Positions 17,187 through 26,429 of a stretch of DNA of 64,000 nucleotides are shown one piece after another (position 1 is the stretch's first letter; every line of letters begins with the position of its first letter). Where the stretch lies: assembly GCF_000981225.1 (NCBI RefSeq), contig NZ_LAJC01000002.1, positions 1-64,000 on the forward strand, written 5' to 3'. The notes under the pieces were generated by a model, which saw only the letters and a program-made list of their open reading frames with translations, searched no databases and had not been told where the DNA came from. Position numbers and translations under genes: made by a program. This stretch comes from Allosalinactinospora lopnorensis. GTDB lineage: Bacteria > Actinomycetota > Actinomycetes > Streptosporangiales > Streptosporangiaceae.

Positions 17187-18980
17187 TCAGTGCTCGCCGC
17201 GGCGATGGCCGTCGTGATGGGAGAGGTTCAGAGCGGTGGTCACCAGCGGCACGTGGCTGAAGGCCTGGGGGAAGTTGCCGACCTGGCGGCCGCCCTTGGC
17301 GTCGTACTCCTCGGAGAGCAGACCGACGTCGTTGCGCAGCGCCAGCAGCCGCTCGAAGAGCTCACGCGCCTCCTTCTCCTGGCCGATGGACAGCAGGGCG
17401 TTGGCCATCCAGAAGCTGCACGCGAGGAACGCGCCCTCGTCGCCGGGGAGGTGGTCGGCGGTGTCCACGCGGTCGGTGCGGTAGCGCATCACGAACCCGT
17501 TGATCATCAGGTCGTCGCGGATGGCCTCGATCGTGCCGACGACGCGGGGGTCGTCGTAGGGCAGGAAGCCGACCTCGGGGATGAGCAGCAGGGAGGCGTC
17601 GAGTTCCTCGCTGCCGTAGTACTGGGTGAAGGTGTTGCGCCGGGAGTCGTAGCCGTAGGTGCAGACCTCGGCGTGGATGGTGTCGCGCAGCGACCGCCAG
17701 CGTTCGATCGGCCCTTCCTTGCCGAACTCCTCGACCATCCGCACGGCGCGGTCGGCCGCCACCCAGGCCATCACCTTGGAATGCACGAAGTGCTGCCGCG
17801 GGCCGCGGACCTCCCACAGCCCTTCGTCGGGTTCGTCCCAGCACCATTCCAGGTAGTTGACCAGGGAGCGCTGCAGGCCCCACACGTGCTCGGCGCTCTG
17901 CAGGCCCGAGCGGCGGGCCAGTTCGAGCACGTCCATGACCTCGCCGTAGACGTCGAGCTGGTACTGGCCGACAGCGGCGTTGCCGATCCGCACCGGACGC
18001 GAGTTCTCGTAACCGGGCAGCCAGTCGGCCTCCCATTCGCTGAGCCGGCGTTCGCCGCGCACCCCGTACATGATCTGCATGTGCTGCGGCTCGCCCGCGA
18101 CCGCGCGCACCAGCCACTCCCGCCAGGCTTTGGCCTCGTCGGTGTAGCCGCTGCGGATCAGCGCCTCAAGGGTGATGGTGGCGTCGCGCAGCCAGCAGTA
18201 GCGGTAGTCCCAGTTGCGCACGCCCCCGATCTCCTCGGGCAGCGAGGTGGTGGGCGCGGCGACGATGCCGCCGGTGGGCCGGTAGGTCAGGGCCTTGAGG
18301 GTGATTAGGGAGCGCACCACGGCGTCGCGGTAGTCGCCCTGGTAGGAGCACTGGGAGACCCAGTTCTGCCAGAAGCGTTCGGTGCGCGAGAGGGCCTTTT
18401 CCGCGTCGAGGTGGTCGGACTCCTCCACCTCCGAGGGATGCCAGGTCATGACGAAGGGGACACGTTGCCCGGCGCTCACGGTGAACGTGGCGTCGTGCAC
18501 GAAGTTGTGGCCCTCCATGGGGACCGGCGAACTGAGCCAGACGGAGTCGGGACCGGCGACGGCGGCCATCTCGGTGCCGCTGCGGTGGATCCACGGCACG
18601 ACGTTGCCGTAGTCGAAGCGCAGCCGGAGCGCGGTGTTCATCCGGACGGTGCCGCGCAGGCCCTCGACGATCCGCACGATGTGCGGCGCGCCGCTACGTG
18701 GTGGCATGAAGTCGATGACCCGGACGGTGCCCTCGTAGGTCTCCCATTCGGTTTCCAGGATGAGGGTCTCGTGCCGGTACCTGCGGCGCGTGGCGACCTG
18801 CTCGCCCGAAGCCGGCCGGATCCACCAGTTGCCGTTCTGCTCGTCGCCCAGGAGAGCGGAGAAGCAGGCGGGGGAGTCGAAGTGGGGGAGACAGAGCCAG
18901 TCGATCGAGCCATCGCGTCCTACGAGCGCGGCGGTCTGCATGTCGCCTATTAGCGCGTAATCCTCAATCCAGCCGGACAC
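17187..18980 (-). CDS. glycoside hydrolase family 15 protein (glucoamylase/trehalase-like)
   Basis: About 597 aa from GTG 18980, chosen because AAGGGGG lies at good spacing upstream; longer starts would add a hydrophobic, unconserved N-terminus. It begins SGWIEDYALIGDMQTAALVG, the typical N-terminal motif of the actinobacterial GH15 group that includes mycobacterial trehalase. Catalytic-barrel signatures are GGVRNWDYRYCWLRDATIT near 275, GEVMDVLELA, WEVRGPRQHFVHSKVMAWVA near 410 and the C-terminal LSEEYD and GNFPQAFSHVPLV. No signal peptide is seen, so it is likely cytoplasmic, acting on trehalose or short alpha-glucans. Substrate choice cannot be settled from sequence alone. Confidence 0.88.
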   Translation of the reverse strand: MSGWIEDYALIGDMQTAALVGRDGSIDWLCLPHFDSPACFSALLGDEQNGNWWIRPASGEQVATRRRYRHETLILETEWETYEGTVRVIDFMPPRSGAPHIVRIVEGLRGTVRMNTALRLRFDYGNVVPWIHRSGTEMAAVAGPDSVWLSSPVPMEGHNFVHDATFTVSAGQRVPFVMTWHPSEVEESDHLDAEKALSRTERFWQNWVSQCSYQGDYRDAVVRSLITLKALTYRPTGGIVAAPTTSLPEEIGGVRNWDYRYCWLRDATITLEALIRSGYTDEAKAWREWLVRAVAGEPQHMQIMYGVRGERRLSEWEADWLPGYENSRPVRIGNAAVGQYQLDVYGEVMDVLELARRSGLQSAEHVWGLQRSLVNYLEWCWDEPDEGLWEVRGPRQHFVHSKVMAWVAADRAVRMVEEFGKEGPIERWRSLRDTIHAEVCTYGYDSRRNTFTQYYGSEELDASLLLIPEVGFLPYDDPRVVGTIEAIRDDLMINGFVMRYRTDRVDTADHLPGDEGAFLACSFWMANALLSIGQEKEARELFERLLALRNDVGLLSEEYDAKGGRQVGNFPQAFSHVPLVTTALNLSHHDGHRRGEH

Positions 18981-19029
18981 GCGGCTCACCCCCTTAACTA
19001 CCAAGATCACGTTTCTGCGGACGTACAGT

Positions 19030-19107
19030 ATCCAACTCTTGGTGGCCACGTTGCCTCATAGACGGTCCCCGAGTTCCCGGATCCAAGAGTTGTGGCAACG
19101 TTAGCTC
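19030..19107. promoter_or_regulatory. repeated operator-like elements upstream of the GH15 gene
   Basis: TGGCCACGTTGCCTC (19043-19057) and TGGCAACGTTAGCTC (19093-19107) are near-identical direct copies of a semi-palindrome centred on ACGT. An inverted pair, CCAACTCTTGG and CCAAGAGTTG, flanks them. LacI-family sugar regulators bind palindromes of this general kind, so a sugar-responsive switch for the GH15 gene is a reasonable inference. Confidence 0.4.
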
Positions 19108-19283
19108 GGGGTGCGGTCGCCGCCGTGGGGAAGCGCCCGACCTGAAACCACGTTCTCGCGGCATCCCGGATACGTTACCGGTCCGCGGGGACTGCGATGA
19201 GGGTGATCGGGATAAGTGTGCCCTATTAGTTAGACATCAGTCGCCCTGTATGCGGTTCTGAGAGATATGTCGCCGCATCGTGA
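19108..19283. other. intergenic region between the GH15 and YczE genes
   Basis: The rest of the 300-base gap between the GH15 start and the YczE stop. I see no gene and no obvious terminator in it. Confidence 0.35.
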
Positions 19284-19967
19284 TCAGGCAGGGGTGCTGC
19301 TCTCCGGAATCGCCATGACCGGCAGGAACGCCTGTGTCAAGGGGCCGATGGCCGCTGCGAACAACAGAGTGCCCACACCTACCGTGCCGCCGAGGAGGAA
19401 CCCGGTGGCGACCACCGCCACCTCGATCCCGGTGCGGGCCGCCCGGATGGAGAATCCTTTCGCCGCGAGCCCCGTCATGAGGCCGTCGCGCGGGCCGGAT
19501 CCCAGCCGGACGCCGATATAGCAGCTGGTCGCCAGGGCGGTGAGAACGATACCAGTCACGAGAGAGGCCGACCGCGCGACCGGTCCCTCCATCCCGGGCA
19601 GCCACCACAGCGTGTAGTCCACGGAGAGACCGACCACCACGACGTTGCTCACCGTGCCGAGCCCCGGACGCTGCCGCAGCGGGATCCAGAGCAGCATCAC
19701 CGCTGCACCGACGATGACGCTCCAGGTGCCGATGGACAGCCCGGTCCGCAGGGACAGGCCCTGATGCAGCACGTCCCACGGCATGGCTCCCAGGTCCGCC
19801 GTGATCAGCAGCGCGCCGCTCACTCCGTACAGGTGCAGGCCGGCGTAGAGCTGGAGGAGCCGGCGCAGGCGGCGGGAGCGGGGCAGGACCGGGGTGACGA
19901 AGAGGCGGTGAACCAGAGCGAACTGTCGTATTGAACCGTCCGGAAGTGGACGCAAGAATCGGGCCAT
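19284..19967 (-). CDS. YczE/YyaS/YitT family membrane protein
   Basis: A 227-aa integral membrane protein starting MARFLRPLPDG. Five or six hydrophobic helices are visible. Family motifs are LYGVSGALLITADLGAMPWDVLHQGL, GLSVDYTLWWLP, GVRLGSGPRDGLMTGLAAKG (the conserved G-x-G-PRDG loop) and GGTVGVGTLLFAAAIGPLTQ. It is divergent from a MocR-type regulator starting 60 bases away. MocR regulators next to YczE-like genes are a known recurrent association (YczR group), so the regulator very likely controls this gene. The transported or sensed compound is unknown. Confidence 0.85.
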   Translation of the reverse strand: MARFLRPLPDGSIRQFALVHRLFVTPVLPRSRRLRRLLQLYAGLHLYGVSGALLITADLGAMPWDVLHQGLSLRTGLSIGTWSVIVGAAVMLLWIPLRQRPGLGTVSNVVVVGLSVDYTLWWLPGMEGPVARSASLVTGIVLTALATSCYIGVRLGSGPRDGLMTGLAAKGFSIRAARTGIEVAVVATGFLLGGTVGVGTLLFAAAIGPLTQAFLPVMAIPESSTPA

Positions 19968-20027
19968 GCGGGCTATGTTGGCGTCAAAAGCAGCGTATTC
20001 ACAGAGCCAATCTTGGAAAGTGGCATC

Positions 20028-21461
20028 ATGTCTGCGGGTGAGCGGCGGATCAATGGCCATCTTCTGGCCCGATTGATCGGGGCCAGCGTGAACGAGCGTC
20101 CCTACTACATCGCTGTAGGGAGGGCGATCAGCGGACTCGTCCTCGACGGGAGGATCCCCACCCATACGCGGCTGCCCGCGGAGCGCGAACTCGCCACCGC
20201 ATTGCGGGTCAGCCGGAACACCGTCACCGCCGCCTACACCTGGCTGCGCGAGAACGGGTTCCTCGACAGCCGGAAGGGAGCCGGGAGCTGGACCGTGCTC
20301 CCCGACACCGGACCAGGGCGGTCGGCGCCCCTCGTCCCCAACGCCGAGCACATCGACCTCGGGGTCGCCGCGCCGCTGGCCGCCGAGGGGCTGCGGGAGG
20401 CCGCCCGGCTGGCCGCCGATCAGCTCACCGCGCACATGGGAGGACTCGGGTACGCGCTGTACGGGCTGCCCGAGCTGCGCCACGCAATCGCACGGCGCTA
20501 TGTCGAGCGCGGCCTGCCCACCACTCCGGAGCAGATCTTCGTCACCAACGGCGCCCAGCAGGCCGTGGCGCTGCTCATGGAGATGCTGGCCGAACCCGGC
20601 GACACGGTCCTGATGGAGTCGCCCACCTACCCCCACGCGCTGGCCGCGGCGCGCCATCGGGGTGCGCGGCTGCGCACGGTCGGGATACCGCCCGAAGGGT
20701 GGGACATGGACTCCGTGGCCGATTCGTTCCGGCAGTGGAAACCGGCGCTGGCCTACCTGATTCCGGATTTCCAGAACCCCACCGGTGCGCTGATGGACGA
20801 CGACGAGCGCAAGGCCGTGGTCTCCGAGGCGCGCCGCGCCGGGGCATCGGTGGTCGTGGACGAGAGCGTCGCGGAGCTGGCGATCGACTCCGGCGACCAG
20901 CCCGCCCCGCTGGCCGTCCACGACCGCGACAGCCGGGTGTTCACGGTCGGGTCCGCCGCCAAGCTGCTCTGGGGCGGCCTGCGTATCGGCTGGGTCCGCG
21001 CGAGCCCGCCGATGGTCGCCGAGCTCATGACGACGCGGCAGCGCTTCGACCTGGCCAGCCCGGTCCTGGAGCAGCTCATGGTCACCCACCTGCTCTCCGA
21101 CGTGCTGCGGATCCGCGCCGAGCGCAGCCGCGAGCTCTGCCGGAACCGGGACGCCATCGCACGGGCCCTGCGCGACCGGTTGCCCGATTGGCGCTTCACC
21201 AGACCCAGCGGCGGACTGGTGCTCTGGGCGGCGCTGCCGCAGCCGATCGCCACCGCCCTGGGCGAGACCTCGCACCGGCACGGCGTCCATCCCGCTCCCG
21301 GCCCCGTGTTCGGTGCGGGGGGAGGAACGCTGGAGCACTATGTGCGCCTGGCCTACACCCAGTCGCCGGAGGTCCTGGCCGACGCCGTGCGCCGCCTGGC
21401 CGAGGCCTACGCCGAGACGGTGGCCAAGCCCGCTCCGACACCCCGCGATCTCTACGTCTGA
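20028..21461 (+). CDS. MocR-type PLP-dependent transcriptional regulator (GntR HTH plus aminotransferase domain)
   Basis: A 477-aa regulator. ATG 20028 is chosen because GGAAAG lies 7-8 bases upstream; a TTG 15 bases earlier is in frame. Residues about 20-95 form a GntR winged helix (RLPAERELATALRVSRNTVT, then WLRENGFLDSRKGAGSW). The rest is a fold-type I aminotransferase-like domain with YGLPELRHAIARRY, PTYPHA, PDFQNPTGALM and the PLP lysine region SAAKLLWGGLRIGW. Regulators of this class use PLP to sense amines or vitamin B6. The divergent YczE-family gene is its probable target. TTGGC and GCCAA repeats in the 60-base gap may be its binding half-sites. Confidence 0.92.
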   Translation: MSAGERRINGHLLARLIGASVNERPYYIAVGRAISGLVLDGRIPTHTRLPAERELATALRVSRNTVTAAYTWLRENGFLDSRKGAGSWTVLPDTGPGRSAPLVPNAEHIDLGVAAPLAAEGLREAARLAADQLTAHMGGLGYALYGLPELRHAIARRYVERGLPTTPEQIFVTNGAQQAVALLMEMLAEPGDTVLMESPTYPHALAAARHRGARLRTVGIPPEGWDMDSVADSFRQWKPALAYLIPDFQNPTGALMDDDERKAVVSEARRAGASVVVDESVAELAIDSGDQPAPLAVHDRDSRVFTVGSAAKLLWGGLRIGWVRASPPMVAELMTTRQRFDLASPVLEQLMVTHLLSDVLRIRAERSRELCRNRDAIARALRDRLPDWRFTRPSGGLVLWAALPQPIATALGETSHRHGVHPAPGPVFGAGGGTLEHYVRLAYTQSPEVLADAVRRLAEAYAETVAKPAPTPRDLYV

Positions 21462-21586
21462 CGATCGACGCACGGGCCGTTCCGGCACACGCACCAGCGC
21501 GTGGCGGGAATCTTGCGCCTCTCTGTCCTGCCGTGGTCCCCTGATCGGGGGTGACCTGAAGCACATTCGAAGAACGGGGTGCGTCC

Positions 21587-23448
21587 ATGGGACACAACGG
21601 AGTACTTCGGGCACGGCGGGACGTGGAGAACGAGATCAGGGGGCTCACACTCGTGGACTGGCTCCGCGAGACCGCCGAGGAGGAGGCCGACGCCCCCGCA
21701 CTCTCGGACCACTCCGATGACGGATGGACCACCGTGACCTGGCGGGACTACCGGCAGTCGGTGCTGGAACTGGCCTCGGCCTACATCGACACCGGCGTGC
21801 TGCCCGGCGACGTGGTCGCCCTGATGATGGCCAACCGCTCCGAGCACCTCCTCGCCGACCTCGGCGCGGTGCACGCCGGAGCCGTCCCCCTCACCGTCTA
21901 CGCCACCTTCTCCTCCGAGCAGATCGCCTACATCGCCGCCGACTGCTCAGCGCGTGTCGCCGTCCTCGAAGGCGCCGAGCAGGTCGGTCGCTGGCTGCCC
22001 GTCCTGGAACGCCTCCCGGAGCTGCACACCGTGGTCGTGCTCGACGCCTCGGCGATCCCGGAGTCCACCGGCCGGCCGGGACCGGAGTTCATCAGTTGGG
22101 CGGAGTTCACCGCGATCGGTCGGCGCCGGCAGGCGGGCAGCCCCGAGCTGGTCGAGGCGCGCACCGCGGCCATCGTGCCGGGCGACAACGCCACGCTCCT
22201 CTACACATCGGGCACCACGGGCGACCCCAAGGGCGTCTTCGAGACCCACCACCAGGTCCTCTACCAGGTCACCGTCACCCGGAGGGCCATGAAGCCGCCG
22301 GAACGGGGAGTGACCCTGTCCTACCTGCCCCTGGCGCACATCGCGGAGCGCATCCTCAGCGTGTACCTGCCGCTCAGGCTTGCCGGACACATCCATTTCT
22401 GCCCCGAGCCCACCCAGCTCGCCGCGTACCTGGCCAAGGTGCGTCCGCACAGCCTCTTCGGCGTCCCTCGGGTATGGGAGAAGATCCAGGCCGGGCTGAC
22501 CGCGGCCCTGTCGGCGTCGCCGGAGGAGCAGCGCTCCGCCATCGAGTCGGCGTCGGAGGTGGCCCGCGCCTATATAGAGTCCGGGCAGTACGGCCGCGAA
22601 CGCACCCCGGAACTGGAGCAGCACTTCGCGAAGGTCGACGAGCAGGTGCTGGCCCCGATCCGGGCGCTGGTGGGGCTGGACCGGGCGCAGATCTGCATCA
22701 CGGCCGCGGCGCCCGTGTCCGAGGAGGTTCTGCGGTTCTTCTCCGGGATCGGCGTCCTCATCCAGGACGTCTACGGAATGACCGAGAACTGCGGGGCCGT
22801 GACCGTCAACCGGCGTGACGCCTACCGGTTCGGCAGTGTCGGCCGCGCGGTGGACGGCATGGAGATACGCACCGCCGACGGCGGCGAGCTCCTGGTCCGG
22901 GGCCCGCTGAACGTCGGCGGCTACCTCAACCGGCCTGAGGACAGCGCGGCCCTGGTCGACGAGGACAAGTGGCTGCACACCGGCGATGTGGGGCGGATCG
23001 ACGAGGACAGCTTCATCTACATCGTGGACCGCAAGAAGGAGATCATGATCACCTCCGGCGGGGAGAACATCGCCCCCGCCGCGATCGAGAACCTGCTCAA
23101 GGAGCATCCCCTGGTCGGGCAGGCGATGGCCTGCGGCGACAACCGCCCCTACCTGTTGCGCTGCTCACCCTCGACGCCGAGGTCGCGCCCGGCTGGGCGC
23201 AGAGCAAGGGGGTGCCCGACACCGACCTGGCCGCTCTCGCGGAGCATCCCGAGGTGCGAGACGAGGTGGAGCGGGCCGTCAACGAGGCGAACCGGCGGCT
23301 CGCCCGGGTCCAGCAGATCAAGAAGTGGCTGCTGCTGCCGGTGGAGTGGACCGTTGAGACCGAGGAGCTCACCCCGTCGCTGAAGCTCAAGCGCCGTGTC
23401 ATCCAGCACAGATACGCCGACGCGATCGAGCGTCTCTACAGCGACTGA
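21587..23448 (+). CDS. AMP-dependent long-chain acyl-CoA synthetase (one frameshift)
   Basis: A second fatty acyl-CoA ligase in the window. ATG 21587 follows GAACGGGG. Motifs are LLYTSGTTGDPKGV near 203, LSYLPLAHIAERI near 244, YGMTENCGAVTVN near 395, WLHTGDVGRID near 461 and DRKKEIMITSGGENIAP near 481. The frame breaks at about 23154 after GDNRPYL and resumes as VALLTLDAEVAPGWA through to LYSD. One missing base explains it, giving 620 aa. Compared with the first synthetase the overall order of motifs is the same, but sequence identity looks moderate, so they are separate paralogues. It is followed by a hairpin at 23458-23483. Confidence 0.9.
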
Positions 23449-23457
23449 GCGCGTCGC

Positions 23458-23483
23458 CGCGGACGGGGCCGCCCCGCTCCGCG
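23458..23483 (+). terminator. hairpin terminator after the acyl-CoA synthetase
   Basis: CGCGGACGGGGC pairs with GCCCCGCTCCGCG with a single bulged base, ten bases after the stop codon. No clear T-run follows, as is common in actinomycetes. Confidence 0.55.
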
Positions 23484-23831
23484 CCTCCTCAGTAGGTGTT
23501 TTTGGACTCTGGTCGTGAGGTCTACCGTTCGTCGCGGTGCCGGGGGCGGCGGGTCCGCCCGCCGTCAGGGGCAGGCGTCGCGGAACGGTGTTACGGAAAC
23601 GCCGTAGGCGGACGCCACAGTAAAATCAAAGGTCACAGCCGTTTGCGCGGTTCTCGATGCGGGCTGCCGGTGGGCGGGTCGATGCCCAACAACGGTAACG
23701 GTTGGCCTGGGCTCAACACTGCCGTCGTCGTACCCTCAGACCCCAAGCGGTGGCCCCACCTCCGGCGGGGCCACCGCTACATCCGAGCCCAGACCTGGCT
23801 CTGCCGAACCGTCAGAGCGAAGAACACCTGT
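23484..23831. other. intergenic region between acyl-CoA synthetase and ridA-like gene
   Basis: No supported gene. The only clear element is the hairpin annotated at 23746-23778. A long open frame on the plus strand through this region has no family features and overlaps the RidA gene. Confidence 0.4.
23746..23778 (-). terminator. hairpin terminator of the RidA-like gene
   Basis: A perfect 12-bp stem (AGCGGTGGCCCC at 23746-23757, pairing with 23767-23778) and 9-base loop, about 55 bases beyond the RidA-like stop codon on the minus strand. Confidence 0.75.
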
Positions 23832-24239
23832 TCAGTCGATGATCGCGGTGGCTTCGACCTCGACCAGATGGTCGGCTATGTCCAGTGCCGCAACGCCCAG
23901 CAGCGTGCCCGGCGGGACCGGGGTGCCCCCCAGCTTCGCGGCTGCCCGGGAGACCCCCTCCAGGAACAGGGGCATCTTGTCAGGGGTCCAGTCGACGACG
24001 TAGACGGTCAGTTTCGCCACGTCGTCGAAGGAGCCACCGATCTCGGCCAAGGCGGTGCCGATGTTGAGGTAGCACTGCTCGACTTGCGCGGCGAGGTCAC
24101 CTTCGCCGACCGTGACCCCCTCGGCATCCCAGGCGACCTGCCCGGCGATGAAGACCAGCTTCGACCCGGTCGCGATCGACACCTGCCGGTACGCGTCGAT
24201 TTCCGGCAATCCGCTGGGATTTACCAGGGTGATGGCCAT
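23832..24239 (-). CDS. RidA/YjgF family protein
   Basis: A 135-aa protein starting MAITLVNPSGLPEIDAYRQV. RidA proteins hydrolyse reactive enamines and imines or act in related degradation pathways. Family features are VFIAGQVAWDAEG, AAQVEQCYLNIGTALAEIG and LTVYVVDWTPDKMPLF. The canonical C-terminal IEAxAI motif appears as VEVEATAI. The Arg that contacts the substrate carboxylate in classical RidA (around residue 105) is not evident, so this is probably one of the other Rid subgroups. It is divergent from an HxlR regulator, a pairing that suggests dedicated control. Confidence 0.85.
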   Translation of the reverse strand: MAITLVNPSGLPEIDAYRQVSIATGSKLVFIAGQVAWDAEGVTVGEGDLAAQVEQCYLNIGTALAEIGGSFDDVAKLTVYVVDWTPDKMPLFLEGVSRAAAKLGGTPVPPGTLLGVAALDIADHLVEVEATAIID

Positions 24240-24381
24240 GCCGCCTGCCTCCTTGTCATGAGGGTCCGTGGACTCGCTTCCACAGAACCAATACGCACTT
24301 GCTCTCTTGCGGTTACTCGGGAACTGTAGGAGAGTGACCGCTGACATGGAAGAACGCACTTTTTAGTGACTGGGGAACCTT

Positions 24382-24762
24382 ATGGTGACCGAGCAGTTCA
24401 GGGGCTCACCCAAGGAAGCAGACCTGACGCGCGCGGACTCTTTGGCGCGGGAGATCTTCTCGGACGTCGCCAATAAGTGGGCGCTCCTGATCATCAACGT
24501 TCTCGATGAACGAACCCTGCGCTTCAGCGAGTTGCGGCATGAGATCCAGGGCATCAGCCACAAGATGCTCACCCAGAACCTGCGCATGATGGAGCGCAAC
24601 GGCCTGGTCGAGCGGAGCGTGCACCCCACCGTGCCGCCGCGGGTCGAGTACACCCTCACCGAGCCGGGCCGGGCCCTACGAGGGATAGCCGATGGAATGT
24701 GCGGCTGGACCCACCAGTACCTCGGTCACATCGAGGCCTCCCGCCGCCGCTTCGACGCCTGA
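24382..24762 (+). CDS. HxlR family winged-helix regulator
   Basis: A 126-aa DNA-binding protein. The HxlR signatures are DVANKWALLIINVLDERTLR, FSELRHEIQGISHKMLTQNL (recognition helix), MERNGLVERSVHPTVPPRVE and YTLTEPGRAL. It lacks the usual N-terminal Cys seen in redox-sensing members (HypR or QorR type), so a small-ligand or constitutive mechanism is more likely. It is divergent from the RidA-like gene across 142 bases. AGTGAC occurs twice in the gap (near 24332 and 24365), together with a GTTACT half-site, which could form its operator. Confidence 0.88.
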   Translation: MVTEQFRGSPKEADLTRADSLAREIFSDVANKWALLIINVLDERTLRFSELRHEIQGISHKMLTQNLRMMERNGLVERSVHPTVPPRVEYTLTEPGRALRGIADGMCGWTHQYLGHIEASRRRFDA

Positions 24763-25186
24763 CGGGCGGAGCACTCGCACGTGGAGCCACCGGCCGGGCC
24801 CACTCGGGCGGTTCGTCGGGCCGGTATGGGGGGCGAAAGCGGAGATCGAGCGGGTGCGGGCGAAGCTGAAGAGGACGTGGGACCGGTGTGGCCACGGCGA
24901 TTCCAGCCCGGATATCACCCCGTCCGGACGCACGCTCCGCCTCAAGACGAAGGGCGGCGACGACCGGGCCGGAACGGGCGCGGCGGTCGGCGGTCAGGGA
25001 CACCCCGCTGCCGGGTCCGGCTACGCCTCCGCTGCCGCCGTGACCTGCACTGGCCCGAACAGATCACCGCGTCCACCGACCTCCCCAGCGGCAGCGGAGC
25101 ACCACACTCCCGGCAATACCGCCAGCCCTCACGAGCCGGGTCACCCAGCCGTACGCGCCCCTCGACCAGACTTCGAGAACAGCTGA
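24763..25186. other. intergenic region after the HxlR gene
   Basis: About 425 bases without a gene that I can support. Open frames on both strands are Arg-, Pro- and Ser-rich shadows typical of GC-rich DNA. It may contain a decayed gene, but nothing is recognisable. Confidence 0.35.
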
Positions 25187-26017
25187 TCAGCGCGGTGCTG
25201 CGACGCGGGAGGCGAACCTGGCGACCTCGTCCAGCACTTCGTCGCGGTTGGTCTCGTTGAACACCTCGTGCCGCGCGTGGGGGAAGATCCGCGCGGTGAC
25301 GTCGGTTCCGGCGAGCCGGTCGATGCCGGTCTTGGTGTCACTGGGCGGCACCAGGCGGTCGTCGGAGCCGTGCAACCAGAGCAGCGGCAGGTCGCCGATG
25401 TCTCCGCCCTCGTTCGCGCGCTTCAGCTCGGTGTCGAGCGACTGCAGTGTGGGCCGCTTGAACGGGCCGTGCCAGACGAGCTCGTCGTCGGCGTAGTCGG
25501 CGCCAACGGCCGGATCGCGGGAGAGCGTGTCCGGGTCGAGCGGGGTTTCGGGGATCTCCGCCAGCGCGAGCAGCTGTTCCACGATGCGCCAGCGCCCCAG
25601 GACCGGCCCCGAGAGCGCCAACCCGGCGATCCCCTCGGGATGCGCCTGGGCGTAGCGTGCGGCGATCAGACCCCCCATGGAATGGCCGGCCAGTACCAGG
25701 GGCAGAGAGCGGTAGGCCGTACGGGCCTGTGTGACCACCCGGTGCACATCCTCCACCACTCCGGTGAAGTCCTCGATCAGCACCCGTTCCCCCGAGGAGT
25801 GCCCGTGCCCCCGATGGTCCAGCCCGTAGACCACTGCACCGCGTTCGCATAGGGAGCGCGCCACGTAGTCGTAGCGGCCGATGTGCTCGCCGTACCCGTG
25901 CACCAGGACCGCCAGCCACGCCGGCTCCGCCGGACCGGCGGAGACCCAGGCCCGGGCCGCCAGCCGCTCCGAACCGTTCGGCCCGCCCGGCAACTGCCAT
26001 TCCCGTGAAGTGATCAC
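25187..26017 (-). CDS. alpha/beta hydrolase, monoacylglycerol lipase-like
   Basis: A 276-aa serine hydrolase from GTG 26017, with GAGAGGAG at good spacing upstream. The family pattern of monoglyceride lipase and lysophospholipase is clear: VLVHGYGEHIGRYDYVARSL (oxyanion), GLDHRGHGHSSGERVLIEDF, nucleophile elbow AGHSMGG near residue 117, catalytic Asp in WLHGSDDRLVPP and His in FPHARHEVFNE. No signal peptide is seen, so it likely acts in the cytoplasm on glycerides or small esters. It stands alone between two gene-poor stretches. Confidence 0.9.
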   Translation of the reverse strand: MITSREWQLPGGPNGSERLAARAWVSAGPAEPAWLAVLVHGYGEHIGRYDYVARSLCERGAVVYGLDHRGHGHSSGERVLIEDFTGVVEDVHRVVTQARTAYRSLPLVLAGHSMGGLIAARYAQAHPEGIAGLALSGPVLGRWRIVEQLLALAEIPETPLDPDTLSRDPAVGADYADDELVWHGPFKRPTLQSLDTELKRANEGGDIGDLPLLWLHGSDDRLVPPSDTKTGIDRLAGTDVTARIFPHARHEVFNETNRDEVLDEVARFASRVAAPR

Positions 26018-26429
26018 GCGCGCTCCTCTCAACGGCTGTCCCGGCAAAATACAGCTCCCCGCGGTCCTGCCGCACCGCTGATGCCGGCACGTCCGTCGGA
26101 GAGTCGAAAAGGATCCGGCTGCGGCCGCGCCTTCGCCCGGGCCCGTACGGTCCTGTCCGCTGAGCAGGGCGTGCGGCGGAGCGGTGCTGATCCTCTGGGC
26201 GGACGGCGGGAGCGCACCCTGCTCACAGGGGGAGGAGGTCGGAGGAGAGAAACCGGCGTCTCATAGGGTGGAGGGTGTGACGGCAACCACGCTGGGGCCG
26301 TCCGCCTGAAAGAACGAGACGCTGCGCGCTGACGCCGGAGGGGTGACGGGGGCCACGGGCTGGCCGTCGTCGTTGACGTGTCCGCACCGTGCTGCAGCTG
26401 GACTGCCGCCGAAATGGGAGGTGACGCCT
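26018..26429. other. gene-free leader region upstream of moaA
   Basis: About 410 bases hold promoters for the divergent lipase and moaA genes. The 120 bases before moaA are GC-rich and could fold, but I cannot match them to a molybdenum-cofactor riboswitch or any other known leader. Confidence 0.35.

Noticed and set aside
19968-21614. N-terminal extension of the YczE-type protein across the MocR gene
   Set aside because: The conserved membrane protein starts at 19967; the upstream part is antisense to the aminotransferase-like regulator.
23496-24329. 277-codon plus-strand frame after the second acyl-CoA synthetase
   Set aside because: It overlaps the RidA-like gene antisense and has no domain features.
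26250-26429. Molybdenum-cofactor riboswitch before moaA
   Set aside because: The leader is GC-rich and foldable, but I could not match the conserved Moco motif.
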